DNA of 64,000 nt, taken from positions 4,030,001-4,094,000 of the forward strand of contig OY762941.1 in assembly GCA_963666995.1 (NCBI GenBank), in the 5' to 3' direction. Made by a program: the position numbers and the translations under genes. Under the pieces are notes generated by a model. The model searched no databases. It had not been told where the DNA came from and saw nothing but the letters and a program-made list of their open reading frames with translations. The stretch comes from Syntrophobacter sp963666995. GTDB taxonomy: Bacteria > Desulfobacterota > Syntrophobacteria > Syntrophobacterales > Syntrophobacteraceae. Below are positions 44,656 through 54,145 of this stretch, one piece after another (the first letter of the stretch is position 1; every line of letters begins with the position of its first letter).

Positions 44656-44928
44656 TCCGGTGCAGCCCAAAACGGGATGGAAAAGAATTAATGCCTGATC
44701 TCGGGCGGATTTGCCCCATCTTGCGATTATCGCTTCTACAGCATCGAGCACTCTTGAACCGGGGAGGGGGGGCCGTTTCCGGTGGCTCGCCGCGGCTGAA
44801 GTGGTCGTGCAAAACCATGGTTTCAACAATGATTCGGAAGCAGGACTCCATTTATCCCCGAAACATCAAAGGGGGAGTTTAGAGGTGAGTTGAGAACCGC
44901 AAAAAGACAAACTGAGAGGAGAAATTAG

Positions 44929-45996
44929 ATGAAGAGTGCCAGAAAGTTCTTCCAGGTTGCTTTGCCGTTAATGCTGGTTGCTTCCTTGATTTTGCCCTGT
45001 ACCGCACAGGCTGCTCAGTCGCAAAAAGGTGAAATAGTCATTAAGCTGGGCCATCCGGATACGGAAATAGGTATTCTTGAGAGTCCATATTTTGCCTATT
45101 CAGACGTATTTAAATCAATTGTTGAAGGTAAAACCGGTGGAAGGATCCAGGTGGAAGTTTTTCCAAACTCCCAGTTGGGTGACTTGCGTTCCATGATGGA
45201 ACAAACCGCTCGGGGTGATATTCAGATCACGGCAGGCCCATCGTCGTCGCTCCTGGCAGCATATGAACCCAATATTCAGGTGCTCGATATTCCCTATGCC
45301 TTTCAAACAACCGAGATTGGAAGAATTGTATTAAACGGTGAATTTGGAAAAGAAATCAGTGAAGCCGCGGCCCAGAAAAGCAAGTTGAGAGTGATCTCCT
45401 GGCTCCCTTCATCGTTCAGGTGTTTTAGCAATAGCGTGCGTGAAATCAAAACACCGGAAGATGTAAAGGGTCTAAGAATAAGGACCATGCAAGTGCCAGT
45501 GCATTTGGCAATGATAAAAGCGCTCGAAGCAAATCCTACTCCTATACCTTTCGAAGAACTCTATTCCGCACTGCAGACCGGTGTTGTTGATGGCCAGGAA
45601 AATGCCGCATATACAATGATTATGGTTAAGCTTCAAGAAGTGCAGAAATACTATACACTTGATAATCACCTACTGAATGCCGCTGTTGTGGTCATGAACG
45701 ACAAATTCTTAAAAGGCTTAAGTCCGGAAGATCAGGCAATAATAAAATATGCGGCCCGTGAAGCGGATCTTGCATTCCTCGGTGTTGTAACCGCAAAAAC
45801 AAATGACGACTTAAAGACTCTCACCAAAGCCGGTGTTAAAATCTATGTCCCAACTCCTGCAGAGTATAAAATGTTTAGAGACAAGGTTCAAGGTCCAGTT
45901 ATAAAACAATTGGAAGGAAAAGTTGACCAGATATGGATAGATAAGCTTTTCAAGGCTATTAAGCAAGCAGAGATTGACACTGGTATACAAAATTAA
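44929..45996 (+). CDS. dctP: TRAP transporter substrate-binding protein (DctP type)
   Basis: 355 residues. The signal peptide (MKSARKFFQVALPLMLVASL, cleavage after TAQAA) sends it to the periplasm, where it captures the substrate. The DctP pattern includes GHPDTE...GGRIQVEVFPNSQLGD, QITAGPSSSL, and KGLRIRTMQVPVHLAMIKAL with the substrate-coordinating arginine. VVDGQENA is the usual binding segment. First gene of the operon; GAGGAGA precedes the start. Sequence is more AT-rich than the surrounding genome. Confidence 0.95.
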   Translation: MKSARKFFQVALPLMLVASLILPCTAQAAQSQKGEIVIKLGHPDTEIGILESPYFAYSDVFKSIVEGKTGGRIQVEVFPNSQLGDLRSMMEQTARGDIQITAGPSSSLLAAYEPNIQVLDIPYAFQTTEIGRIVLNGEFGKEISEAAAQKSKLRVISWLPSSFRCFSNSVREIKTPEDVKGLRIRTMQVPVHLAMIKALEANPTPIPFEELYSALQTGVVDGQENAAYTMIMVKLQEVQKYYTLDNHLLNAAVVVMNDKFLKGLSPEDQAIIKYAAREADLAFLGVVTAKTNDDLKTLTKAGVKIYVPTPAEYKMFRDKVQGPVIKQLEGKVDQIWIDKLFKAIKQAEIDTGIQN

Positions 45997-46193
45997 AATC
46001 TGGAACTTCAGCACTGATAGAAGTACTTGTTGAGCTGTTGAATTGCATTCATATAAAGTGACACCTGGGTTTTCCTGAACCTGTTGGGAGCTGTTTGTCT
46101 CCGATATGCCGCCAGTGCAAGGGAAACCTGGGTATTTCCTCAGAATCATACTCACCATATCGATGTGAGTCGTAATGGAGGAACGAATCCATA

Positions 46194-46667
46194 ATGCGAT
46201 TATTAAGGTATTTAAGTGACGTAATAGCTTTTGTAAGCCTACGTGTGTCATGCTTATTCATGGTTATTATGACAATGATAATAATTCTAGAAGTCATTCT
46301 GAGATATGTATTTAACTCTGGAATTTCCAGCTCAGACGAGATTGCCAAATATTCTACAATTTGGTCGGTAATGTTAACCGGAAATGTTTTGATAAAAGAA
46401 GATTCACTTATTAAGGTTGATTTTTTGGACCATTTATGGCCTGCAAAATTCATTAAATGGCGTGATATTTTCTACCAGTTTATAATTATTATTCTACTTT
46501 TCTTCCTGATGAAGGAAGGCTGGGATCAGGCGATAGAAGGCCTGAATGCTAAAATTACAAGCATTGATTTGGCCTGGTTTTATCCATATCTTGCCATCCC
46601 GATTGGCGCACTATTAATGCTATACCAATCCATATATAATGTTATCAAGCTGTTTGGAAAGGACTAG
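46194..46667 (+). CDS. dctQ: TRAP transporter small membrane subunit (DctQ)
   Basis: 157 residues with four membrane segments. The first contains MVIMTMIIILEVILRYVFNS and SSDEIAKYSTIWSVMLTGNV is typical of DctQ. It is 197 bases after dctP; that gap contains an imperfect inverted repeat and no gene, and may lower expression of the membrane genes relative to dctP. Start ATG 46194 follows GGAGG at a longish distance. Confidence 0.9.
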   Translation: MRLLRYLSDVIAFVSLRVSCLFMVIMTMIIILEVILRYVFNSGISSSDEIAKYSTIWSVMLTGNVLIKEDSLIKVDFLDHLWPAKFIKWRDIFYQFIIIILLFFLMKEGWDQAIEGLNAKITSIDLAWFYPYLAIPIGALLMLYQSIYNVIKLFGKD

Positions 46668-46672
46668 TCAAT

Positions 46673-47968
46673 ATGTCATTACTTGTAGTAATTCTAATCC
46701 TGATGGTATTGCTTGTTGTTGGAGCTCCGGTGATGTTTGCTGTAGGAGCTGCAGCATTTTCATATTTTGTGATTGCGCCACATATGTGGAGTTCACTAGG
46801 GATATACGCTCACAAGTATTTTACCGGAATGGACAGTTTCGTTTTTCTGTGTATTCCCTTATTTACGCTGGCAGGGGAGCTGATGGGCCAGAGCGGAATG
46901 ATGCATCATCTGGTCAGGTTCAGCCAGTTGATCGTTGGACGGATTCGAGGCGGGCTCGCCTATGTTACCGTTCTTGCGAGCATGCTTTTCGGCGGTATTT
47001 CCGGCTCCGCGATGGCTGACGTTTCCGCATTGGGACCGGTGGCAATCGATATGATGAAGAAAGACGGCTATACAACGGAATTCAGTGCCGCCGTTGTGGC
47101 CACATCGGCAATCCAGGGGCCGATTATTCCGCCGAGCATACCGATGGTTATTTTTGCCAGCGTAACCAATGTTTCGGTGGGTGCGCTGTTTTTGGGGGGC
47201 GCAGTTCCCGGGATATTAATAGGTCTTAGCCAAATGCTTATCATTGCGCTGTTGGCCAAAAAGAAGAACTTCCCGAAGAATCGTGAGAAATTTACTTTAA
47301 AGCAGGCGGGCAATACTTTGCTGTCAAGCATCTGGGCCTTGCTCATGCCGGTTATCATCCTTGGCGGAATATTGGGCGGAATCTTTACCGCCACTGAGGC
47401 GGCCGCAGTTGCGACGGGCTATGCGTTTCTTGTTGCCGCTTTTGTGTACAAGAGCATAACGTGGGCGAGTTTTATGCAGGCACTCATCAGTTCGGTCAAA
47501 ACAACGGCTTCCATTTACCTTATCATTGCCTTTTCCGTAGTTCTCGGCTGGATATTCGCTATGGAAAGGGTACCACAATCGGTTGCGACCTTTGTGCGGG
47601 TATGGAACCTTTCTCCTTATACCGTTTTATTTTTAATCAATTTGTTTCTACTGTTCAACGGCATGTGGATATCGGATGCAGTCCAACTCCTTTTATTTGC
47701 GCCAATATTTACTCCGCTGGTAGTTTCAATGGGGATAAATCCTGTCCATTTTGGAGTGGTTATGGTTGTGAATGTGATGATCGGACTGATCACTCCACCG
47801 TATGGCTTCGCCTTTTACCTTGCTGCGGCTATCAGCAAAACAAAGCTTAGAGACTTGGTTATAGAGGCAGTGCCGTTTATCGGGGCCAGTATAGCTGTGT
47901 TGTTTATGATAACATATATACCGCAGTTGGTATTGTTCCTGCCTAAAGTGCTGGGACTTGTTAAGTAG
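46673..47968 (+). CDS. dctM: TRAP transporter large membrane subunit (DctM)
   Basis: 431 residues, about 12 membrane helices. Diagnostic GGISGSAMADVSALG and AAVVATSAIQGPIIPPSIPM belong to the DctM signature. It couples substrate import to sodium. It follows dctQ by five bases. Confidence 0.95.
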   Translation: MSLLVVILILMVLLVVGAPVMFAVGAAAFSYFVIAPHMWSSLGIYAHKYFTGMDSFVFLCIPLFTLAGELMGQSGMMHHLVRFSQLIVGRIRGGLAYVTVLASMLFGGISGSAMADVSALGPVAIDMMKKDGYTTEFSAAVVATSAIQGPIIPPSIPMVIFASVTNVSVGALFLGGAVPGILIGLSQMLIIALLAKKKNFPKNREKFTLKQAGNTLLSSIWALLMPVIILGGILGGIFTATEAAAVATGYAFLVAAFVYKSITWASFMQALISSVKTTASIYLIIAFSVVLGWIFAMERVPQSVATFVRVWNLSPYTVLFLINLFLLFNGMWISDAVQLLLFAPIFTPLVVSMGINPVHFGVVMVVNVMIGLITPPYGFAFYLAAAISKTKLRDLVIEAVPFIGASIAVLFMITYIPQLVLFLPKVLGLVK

Positions 47969-48021
47969 TCCTTGTATTCCAGATTCCAAATCGGCAGATG
48001 AAACTTCAGGGAGTAAATTTC

Positions 48022-49008
48022 ATGGTGAAAACAGTCTTATTGATCAATCCGACCATTCAACCCGTAGGCGTGGATCTCCTGAATAAGGAGTGTCGTGTTG
48101 TAATGGCCCCGGATGGCGCGGAAGATACGCTCATCCGATACATCAATGAAAACAATGCGGAAGCGGTGATTACCAGGGTGGAGAAAACGACCAGGCGCAT
48201 TTTCGAGAGTTGTCCGTCGCTGGCCGTGGTGGGGCAACACGGAGTGGGAGTGGATAATGTCGATGTCAAAGCCGCAACCGATAATGGAGTACTGGTACTC
48301 AACGTGCCGGCCGGCAATTACATGTCGGTGGCGGAACATACAATCATGAGTATTTTGGCGTTGAGCCGCAACCTTCGAGTGAGTGACTCGATGGTAAGAG
48401 AGGGCCACTGGGAATTCCGGGATGCGTATTATCCCATGGAGGTGAACGGCAAGACGCTGCTGATCCTGGGGTTGGGGAGGATTGGATATGAGGTCGCAAG
48501 AAAAGCGAAGGCATTCAATATGCGACTGTTCGGCTATGATCCGTTTGTAGCTCCTGAAGATATGGCCCTGGTCGGTGTTCAGAAGGTGGAAGATCTCTCG
48601 GCCTGCGTGTCCGAAGCGGATTTCATTTCCATTCACACTCCCTTAACGCCGGCCACGAGGCACATGATTTCGGCGGATTTGCTCTCGCGCATGAAAAAAA
48701 CCGCATATGTCGTCAATGTCGGCCGCGGGCCGGTCGTTGATCAGAACGCCCTATATGAAGCGCTGAAGAACGGCGTGATTGCTGGAGCAGCATTGGATGT
48801 GCTGGAGCAGGAACCGCCGAAAGCGGATGAACCCCTTTTGAAGTTGGAGAATGTGATCTTTACGCCTCACTTTGCCGGGGATACCAGGGAATCCAAGTAT
48901 CGCATCTCCCTGACATTGGCGACCGAGGTGATAAAGGTGCTGCGGGGCGATGGATCGGGGAATGTGGTCAATCCCAAAGTCCTGGGTTCAGCTCGCCTGT
49001 ACGGATAG
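48022..49008 (+). CDS. D-2-hydroxyacid dehydrogenase (SerA-like)
   Basis: 328 residues. NAD-binding LGLGRIGYEVARKAKAFNMR, catalytic arginine in VNVGRGPVVDQ, glutamate in DVLEQEPP and histidine in IFTPHFAGDT. It interconverts a 2-oxoacid and D-2-hydroxyacid. It lacks the C-terminal ACT domain of biosynthetic SerA, and its place in a catabolic operon points to another hydroxyacid. The start ATG 48022 has GGGAG 8 bases upstream. Confidence 0.9.
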   Translation: MVKTVLLINPTIQPVGVDLLNKECRVVMAPDGAEDTLIRYINENNAEAVITRVEKTTRRIFESCPSLAVVGQHGVGVDNVDVKAATDNGVLVLNVPAGNYMSVAEHTIMSILALSRNLRVSDSMVREGHWEFRDAYYPMEVNGKTLLILGLGRIGYEVARKAKAFNMRLFGYDPFVAPEDMALVGVQKVEDLSACVSEADFISIHTPLTPATRHMISADLLSRMKKTAYVVNVGRGPVVDQNALYEALKNGVIAGAALDVLEQEPPKADEPLLKLENVIFTPHFAGDTRESKYRISLTLATEVIKVLRGDGSGNVVNPKVLGSARLYG

Positions 49009-49083
49009 CTCGAAGAGGGTGAAACCAAGTGGTAACTGTCCGAAAGGACAAAGCAATGGAAGATCAAAAGAGGGGAGATTGAA

Positions 49084-49983
49084 ATGAAGTTCGGTATTGT
49101 GACGGCCATAGTGACACCGATAGATGAGACCAACTCAGTGGATGAAAAGAGCCTAAGACACATAATAGACATTCAGTTACAAAATGAGGCCCAGAGTATT
49201 TGCGCTCTTGGAGGAACAGGTGAATACGTGGCCTTGAGCGTCGGCGAAAGAAAGCGGATTATCGACATTACCGTGGATCAGGTAAAGGGCAAAGTCCCGG
49301 TGGTTGTCGGCGCATGCTCACCGGGAATTTACGACTGTATAGAGATTGGTGCGTATGCCAAGGCCGCGGGCGCCGATGCGATTTTGCTCATAACACCTTA
49401 TGGCGTTAAGGGCACAAACGATGGAATCATCGAATACTTCAAGGTGTTCGATAAGGCCGTTGATATGCCATTTATCATATACAACTTTCCGCCACGAACA
49501 GGTGTAGATCTTGAGGTATCAGTAATTAATACTTTGGCTGAGCAGATAAATAATCTTGTTGGATTAAAAGAATCAGTATCTGATGTGGGTAAAGTTATTG
49601 ATCTCTTGAATCGTGTCGGAGATAAGATACAGATTCTGTGTGGTGATGAATACTCCATGGTTCTACAGATGGTTTTGGGTGTAGATGGAGGGGTACTTGC
49701 AAGTCCGAACGTAATTGCTGGATTTTGGCCAATGTTATGGAAACTTGTAAAAGATGGGAAGGTCGATGAAGCAATTAGGATCCATGCGCAATATCAACCC
49801 TTTATCAAAGCATTATTCATCGAATCAAACCCCGGTCCATTAAAAGAAGCAATGAGGCTTGCCGGCCTGCCTGCAGGGTTTGTACGCCCTCCTTTGTGCA
49901 GGGCATCGAGCAGTACCATTGAAACACTAAGAAGTAATATGGAAAGACTGGGCTTATTGGATAAATATAAAGCGGACAGGTAA
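49084..49983 (+). CDS. DapA-family (N-acetylneuraminate lyase superfamily) aldolase/dehydratase
   Basis: 299 residues, full barrel. Schiff-base lysine K162 in NLVGLKESVSD, catalytic Tyr133 in IIYNFPPRTG, and the GGTGEY loop at 43-48. Members include dihydrodipicolinate synthase, KDG aldolase and 4-hydroxy-pyrroline-2-carboxylate deaminase (hydroxyproline pathway). The catabolic context, not near lysine genes, favours one of the latter types. The gene's second half is more AT-rich than the first. Confidence 0.9.
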   Translation: MKFGIVTAIVTPIDETNSVDEKSLRHIIDIQLQNEAQSICALGGTGEYVALSVGERKRIIDITVDQVKGKVPVVVGACSPGIYDCIEIGAYAKAAGADAILLITPYGVKGTNDGIIEYFKVFDKAVDMPFIIYNFPPRTGVDLEVSVINTLAEQINNLVGLKESVSDVGKVIDLLNRVGDKIQILCGDEYSMVLQMVLGVDGGVLASPNVIAGFWPMLWKLVKDGKVDEAIRIHAQYQPFIKALFIESNPGPLKEAMRLAGLPAGFVRPPLCRASSSTIETLRSNMERLGLLDKYKADR

Positions 49984-50364
49984 TAGTTGAACTGCGTTTG
50001 ATTTGCAATTTTGATGGATGGTACTCATCGAGCCATGCCAATTCGTGGCGTGGCTCGATCCTTTTGATGGTGCGCACGGCAAGGGTGCCCGCCCCGAGAT
50101 GGAATCCGAAGGAAGCCGCAGACAAAGCGCCGACCCGGCAAACAGGCATCGCATACGTGGCGGCTATGCCGGACGAGAGGGCCGCTATCTTCAAGGTTCG
50201 ATACTCGTACGGAAGACATGGATATTGATACGGCGCATAACCGCGAAGGTGGATGCGAATTACCAGGCGAGATCCGGCAAATTGCTTCGTGCTGCGGCGA
50301 TTGAAATGATGAAAGCATGGAGAATAGGCCCGGCTATGGCATTCATGTAAGGGAGGAAGAGAGA
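49984..50364. other. Intergenic region with a strong hairpin; possible gene remnant
   Basis: 381 bases between the DapA-like and LarA-like genes. It is more GC-rich than both neighbours and holds a 13-bp hairpin. Short plus-strand frames (such as from 49998 and 50018) have partly protein-like stretches, but none has a clean start and family match; a degraded gene is possible. Confidence 0.4.
50027..50064 (+). terminator. Hairpin after the DapA-like gene
   Basis: Arms ATCGAGCCATGCC and GGCGTGGCTCGAT (one G-U pair, 13-bp stem, 7-base loop) are followed by CCTTTTG. It is a strong RNA structure with a poor T-run, so partial termination or mRNA processing is more likely than full termination. Confidence 0.5.
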
Positions 50365-51681
50365 TTGTTCTGCCTTGGAGAGAATAACTCGGAGTTCTTC
50401 GATAAATGTACGATTCCCTCATTTATCGATGTGAGACAGGATTTTCCCCGTGAAGATGTTACCGCTGAAATACCGCAACTTATCGCCGGGGGTTTCAAGA
50501 AAGAGGTTGTTGCAGGAGCCATCCGGAGGGGGATGAGAATTGCTGTCGCTGTGGGAAGCAGGGGTGTAGCCGGTATCGACATTATTGTCAGAGAGACTGT
50601 GAGACAGATCGAATCCCTTGGTGCCCACCCGTTTATCATTCCAGCCATGGGAACTCACGGAGGCTGCGATCCCGAGAAACAGAAGTTGATCCTGGCCGGC
50701 ATGGGAATCACCGAAGAATCGATGCAGGTGGAAGTGGCCTCATCAATGGACGTGGTTGAACTGGGCACAACAGATGATGGCTTGCCTGTCTTTTTTGACC
50801 GAATTGCCTTCGAAAAATCCGACGGAGTAGTGGTTGTCAACAGGATCAAGCCACATACCGATTTCAGGGGTGAAACCGAAAGCGGCCTTCAAAAAATGAT
50901 AGCAGTTGGTCTTGGAAATGCCGCCGGTGCAAATCAGGCTCATTCCTTTCCCCTGAGAGAATTTGGCAAGATAATACCGGCGATAGCCAAGGTTGCGATC
51001 TCCCGTGGATTGATAAAACTAGGTATCGCTGTAGTGGAAGATGCTTATAAAGGAGTAGCTCACATTGAGATTGTGGAACCCTGGAATTTTTATGACAGAG
51101 AAAAAGAGCTTTTGGTGAAAGCAATAAGTCTAATGGGGCGACTCTTGGTGGACAAGGTTGATTTGCTGGTAGTTCGTGAACTTGGAAAAGATGTTAGTGG
51201 CGCTGGCATGGATAATAATGTAATCAACCGTTATATTGATTCATATATGGTTGATGAGACCCGCAATATCAATAGAATAGCTGTTCTGGATTTAACTGTG
51301 AAAACAAATGGACATGCACCTGGGATTGGTTACGCCGATGTGGTTACCAGAAGGATTATAGAGAAAATGGATTATGTCAGCACCTATAAAAACTGTATTA
51401 TCGGGCGTGCGCCTATGTCGTGTAAGATACCAATAACTGTAGATAATGATCGTTTGGCTATACAGTGTGGTTTACAGCTTTCCGACAGCGTATCGAATAA
51501 CGAACCAAGGATAGTGATTATCAAAAACACGTCTGAATTACAAAATATCACGGTATCTGCTGGAGTATTGGGGGAAATTAAGCAATATCCTAATATATCC
51601 ACCATATCCGGATTTTACAATCTGGAGTTTGATATTAATGGAAATCTTTGCGCTCCCGCCTGCCGCCAAACGCCTGGTTGA
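50365..51681 (+). CDS. LarA/DUF2088-like protein (lactate racemase family)
   Basis: 438 residues. The LarA family includes nickel-pincer lactate racemase and racemases/epimerases of other 2-hydroxyacids. Conserved segments are AVGSRGVAGID, PAMGTHGG and VNRIKPHTDFRGETESG with the catalytic histidines. In this operon it may racemise the hydroxyacid handled by the D-2-hydroxyacid dehydrogenase. TTG 50365 with GGGAGG 8 bases upstream is preferred to a frame-start ATG at 50317, which has no ribosome site. Confidence 0.8.
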   Translation: MFCLGENNSEFFDKCTIPSFIDVRQDFPREDVTAEIPQLIAGGFKKEVVAGAIRRGMRIAVAVGSRGVAGIDIIVRETVRQIESLGAHPFIIPAMGTHGGCDPEKQKLILAGMGITEESMQVEVASSMDVVELGTTDDGLPVFFDRIAFEKSDGVVVVNRIKPHTDFRGETESGLQKMIAVGLGNAAGANQAHSFPLREFGKIIPAIAKVAISRGLIKLGIAVVEDAYKGVAHIEIVEPWNFYDREKELLVKAISLMGRLLVDKVDLLVVRELGKDVSGAGMDNNVINRYIDSYMVDETRNINRIAVLDLTVKTNGHAPGIGYADVVTRRIIEKMDYVSTYKNCIIGRAPMSCKIPITVDNDRLAIQCGLQLSDSVSNNEPRIVIIKNTSELQNITVSAGVLGEIKQYPNISTISGFYNLEFDINGNLCAPACRQTPG

Positions 51682-51851
51682 TTGTCAGTAAGGTAGACTT
51701 CTCTTAACGCCTTCCGCTGATGACCTGGAAGAAGGAGTGTGATCCCTGCCGGCCCGAGGTGCTGCCCCGGCTCGTCCCAAGCCGGAAGTTGCGGTGATAT
51801 ACCGTTCGATCACCGGGTTCTCCACAGGGAAATGCAAGTCTGAAGCATCAG

Positions 51852-51952
51852 ATAGCCCAAAATGGGACAGTCCTGTCGCTATGGGAATTTATCATGTAAC
51901 TTCCAATCAATAGACCCGGTTCTTCCATCTGGTGGGGCGATTCTGTCCCATC
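51852..51952 (+). promoter_or_regulatory. Activator control element B (paired dyads)
   Basis: Dyads GGGACA-GTCC-TGTCGC (51864-51879) and GGGGCG-ATTC-TGTCCC (51934-51949), 70 bases apart as in element A. The 101-base block aligns with 44246-44346. ATATTTCAG (51997) occurs 63 bases after the second dyad start, exactly as in A. Confidence 0.8.
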
Positions 51953-52029
51953 ATGCAATATTGTCACTAAGCAGATTGCCTGTCGAATAGTTCTTTATAT
52001 TTCAGCTAGTTGATATGCGTCCTCAGGAG

Positions 52030-52045
52030 TGGCACACTTTTTGAG
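52030..52045 (+). promoter_or_regulatory. Candidate degenerate -24/-12 promoter for the sox operon
   Basis: TGGCACACTTTTTGAG: the -24 half is perfect, but the -12 reads TTGA, lacking the invariant C. Its offset from dyad 2 (96 bases) matches the TRAP-operon element (97). Confidence 0.4.
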
Positions 52046-52540
52046 TGTTTCCGGGACGGCGGAGTTCTCAATCCGATCTCAATTTTTGACCCGCAATGCT
52101 CGGCAGGTTTCACCAGCTCGACAAGATGCTTGGCACGCGAGTCGATTGGGTCGGTTTCAGCCAAAGGGCGCATGCCGGGTCATTATCCCGGCGGGTGGTT
52201 CGGATGCTGCGATCAAGTCACTCGCCGAGTGCTGCACCTGTAAACATTGGATCTCGATCTGATGGTCTCCGACGGCAGAGGCTGCAAGGCTGTCGATACC
52301 CGATCCGCGGCGATCTGCCTCTCAGCGGGAATCAATGCCTTTACCAGTCCCGCTACATTAAAGGGCTAAAGGAATCGTGCAGGCCGGGAGTCATCAGCGA
52401 CATGGCGAGACCCTGAGTAGCCCATGCCTTGAGATCGTCATCGATCCCAGGGTCGGCGAGGAGGAATGATCCTGTCGGATTGCGTGAGCAGGGTCTCTGA
52501 GTAAAGGACGGCATGTCCAGACAGAGTCAGAGGAGAATTT

Positions 52541-53764
52541 ATGTTCGGCAAGAACAAACGATTGTGGGGGGCACTTTCTCCCATCAAGCCGACCTACGAT
52601 GCGGTCATTATCGGTGGTGGGCTCCACGGCCTGGCGACTGCCTATTTCCTGGCCAGCCGTCATGGAATGAAAGATGTTGCGGTCATTGAAAAGCGTTACA
52701 TCGGGTTCGGGGGCGCGGGAAGAAACACCGCAATTGTGCGGGCCAACCAGCGGACTCAGGAGAATCTCCCGCTCTACAGGGAAGCCTTGGAACTCTGGCC
52801 GGTCCTGACCAGGGAGTTGGATTTCAACCTCATGTTCTATAACTGCGGGAACCTGAACCTTGCCCACAGTGAAGCGGCATTGAAAGCCATGCGCACTCAG
52901 GTTGCTTCGGCTCAATTCCTTGGGATCAAGAGCCTGCTGGTGGATCGCAAGGAGTGCAAGGAGCTGATTCCAGCCCTGGATATCTCCGACCGGCCCCGTT
53001 ATCCCATCTATGGCGGCATGTATCATCCGCCCGGCGGCATCGTCCGTCATGATGCAGTGGTGTGGGGGCTTGCCAGGGGCGCTGCGAAGCATGGGGTGCA
53101 TATCCATCAGGGTACCGAAGTGACCGGGATCGGGGTGAAAAACCGCAGGATCGTTTCCGTCGAAACCAATAGGGGGAGGATCTCCACATCACGAGTGCTC
53201 AACGCGGCGGGAGGTTATTCTGCCGCGATTTCCTCCAAGATGCTCGGCATCCGCCTGCCCATAAGCGTTTTGACCATACAGGCGATGGTGACCCAGCCGG
53301 TGAAACCGCTGCTGCATCACGTGGTCTCTTCGGGCATGTACCACTGCTACGCGAACCAGACGCTCAAGGGGGAAATTGCCACTGGCGCACACATGGATGC
53401 GTGGCCGAATTACACGACGCAGACCACCGCCCACTATATCAAACACCAGGCTGAATCCCTCTCCGAGTTCCTGCCGTGCCTCAAAGGGGTGAAGTTCATG
53501 CGCCATTGGGCAGGGCTTGCGGATATGACTCCCGATATGGCGCCCATCATGGATGGGAACGACCCCATCCAGGGTTACTACATGGACTGCGGCTGGGGAT
53601 ATTTCGGGTTCAAATCCTGCACCGCAACGGGCAAATACATGGCCGAGTTCCTGGCGGGCGGCGACTGTCCCGAAATCCTGAAACCTTTTACATTGCGGCG
53701 TTTTGAGCAGCACAGGCTCATGGGCGAAACCGCGGCCCTGGTAACTTATAGTCCCGACAACTGA
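52541..53764 (+). CDS. soxB: Sarcosine oxidase-type beta subunit (FAD oxidoreductase)
   Basis: 407 residues. DAVIIGGGLHGLATAYFLAS (about 20-38) binds FAD. GGIVRHDAVVWGLARG around H170 matches, as I recall, the region that carries covalent FMN in heterotetrameric sarcosine oxidases. With the SoxA, SoxD and SoxG products it should oxidise a secondary or tertiary amine such as an N-methyl amino acid. GAGGAG precedes ATG 52541. In an anaerobe the electron acceptor is unlikely to be oxygen. Confidence 0.92.
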   Translation: MFGKNKRLWGALSPIKPTYDAVIIGGGLHGLATAYFLASRHGMKDVAVIEKRYIGFGGAGRNTAIVRANQRTQENLPLYREALELWPVLTRELDFNLMFYNCGNLNLAHSEAALKAMRTQVASAQFLGIKSLLVDRKECKELIPALDISDRPRYPIYGGMYHPPGGIVRHDAVVWGLARGAAKHGVHIHQGTEVTGIGVKNRRIVSVETNRGRISTSRVLNAAGGYSAAISSKMLGIRLPISVLTIQAMVTQPVKPLLHHVVSSGMYHCYANQTLKGEIATGAHMDAWPNYTTQTTAHYIKHQAESLSEFLPCLKGVKFMRHWAGLADMTPDMAPIMDGNDPIQGYYMDCGWGYFGFKSCTATGKYMAEFLAGGDCPEILKPFTLRRFEQHRLMGETAALVTYSPDN

Positions 53765-53869
53765 TCCACGGAGAAGTGAACCGTTCGACGCAAGCGTAAC
53801 GGGGAGGACTTCACCGATCGCCGATCAGAAAACAATAAGGACTGACTGCCGGACAAAAAAGGAGATGCC

Positions 53870-54145
53870 ATGGCATTAACGATAACCTGCCCCATCTGCG
53901 GCAAAAGAAACGGATACGAATTTCGATACGGCGGGGAAGACAAAGGGCCGAGGCCGGACCTGGAGAGCCTTTCCCCGCAGGCATGGTGCGATTACGTCCA
54001 TATGAACGACTGCGTGGCCGGCATCCAGGAGGAATGGTGGTGTCACCGTGACGGGTGCGGGTCCTGGTTTGTGGTCCAACGCGACACAACAACCAACCTG
54101 GAGGTGCCCCTGGCAGTTGAAACGACTGAAACCGAGGTGGTGTAG
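53870..54145 (+). CDS. soxD: Sarcosine oxidase-type delta subunit
   Basis: 91 residues. Zinc-type cysteines in CPICGKRNGYEFRYGG and WWCHRDGCGSWF, the SoxD pattern. AAAAGGAG lies upstream of ATG 53870. The stop directly abuts soxA. Confidence 0.9.
   Translation: MALTITCPICGKRNGYEFRYGGEDKGPRPDLESLSPQAWCDYVHMNDCVAGIQEEWWCHRDGCGSWFVVQRDTTTNLEVPLAVETTETEVV

Larger units (their letters stand above)
51682..52540. other. Long leader/intergenic region of the sox operon
   Basis: 859 bases between the LarA-like gene and soxB. It contains control element B and a TGGCAC element; the remaining ~490 bases before soxB show several short frames without good ribosome sites and no gene. Confidence 0.55.

Noticed and set aside
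49817..50422. Minus-strand 201-residue frame between the DapA-like and LarA-like genes
   Set aside because: It overlaps the end of the DapA-like gene, has poor protein character and no ribosome site.
52131..52146. TGGCACGCGAGTCGAT as a -24/-12 promoter
   Set aside because: The -12 half does not match and its offset from the dyads is not the shared one.
52394..53107. Minus-strand frame overlapping the soxB start
   Set aside because: No domain pattern; soxB on the plus strand is well supported.
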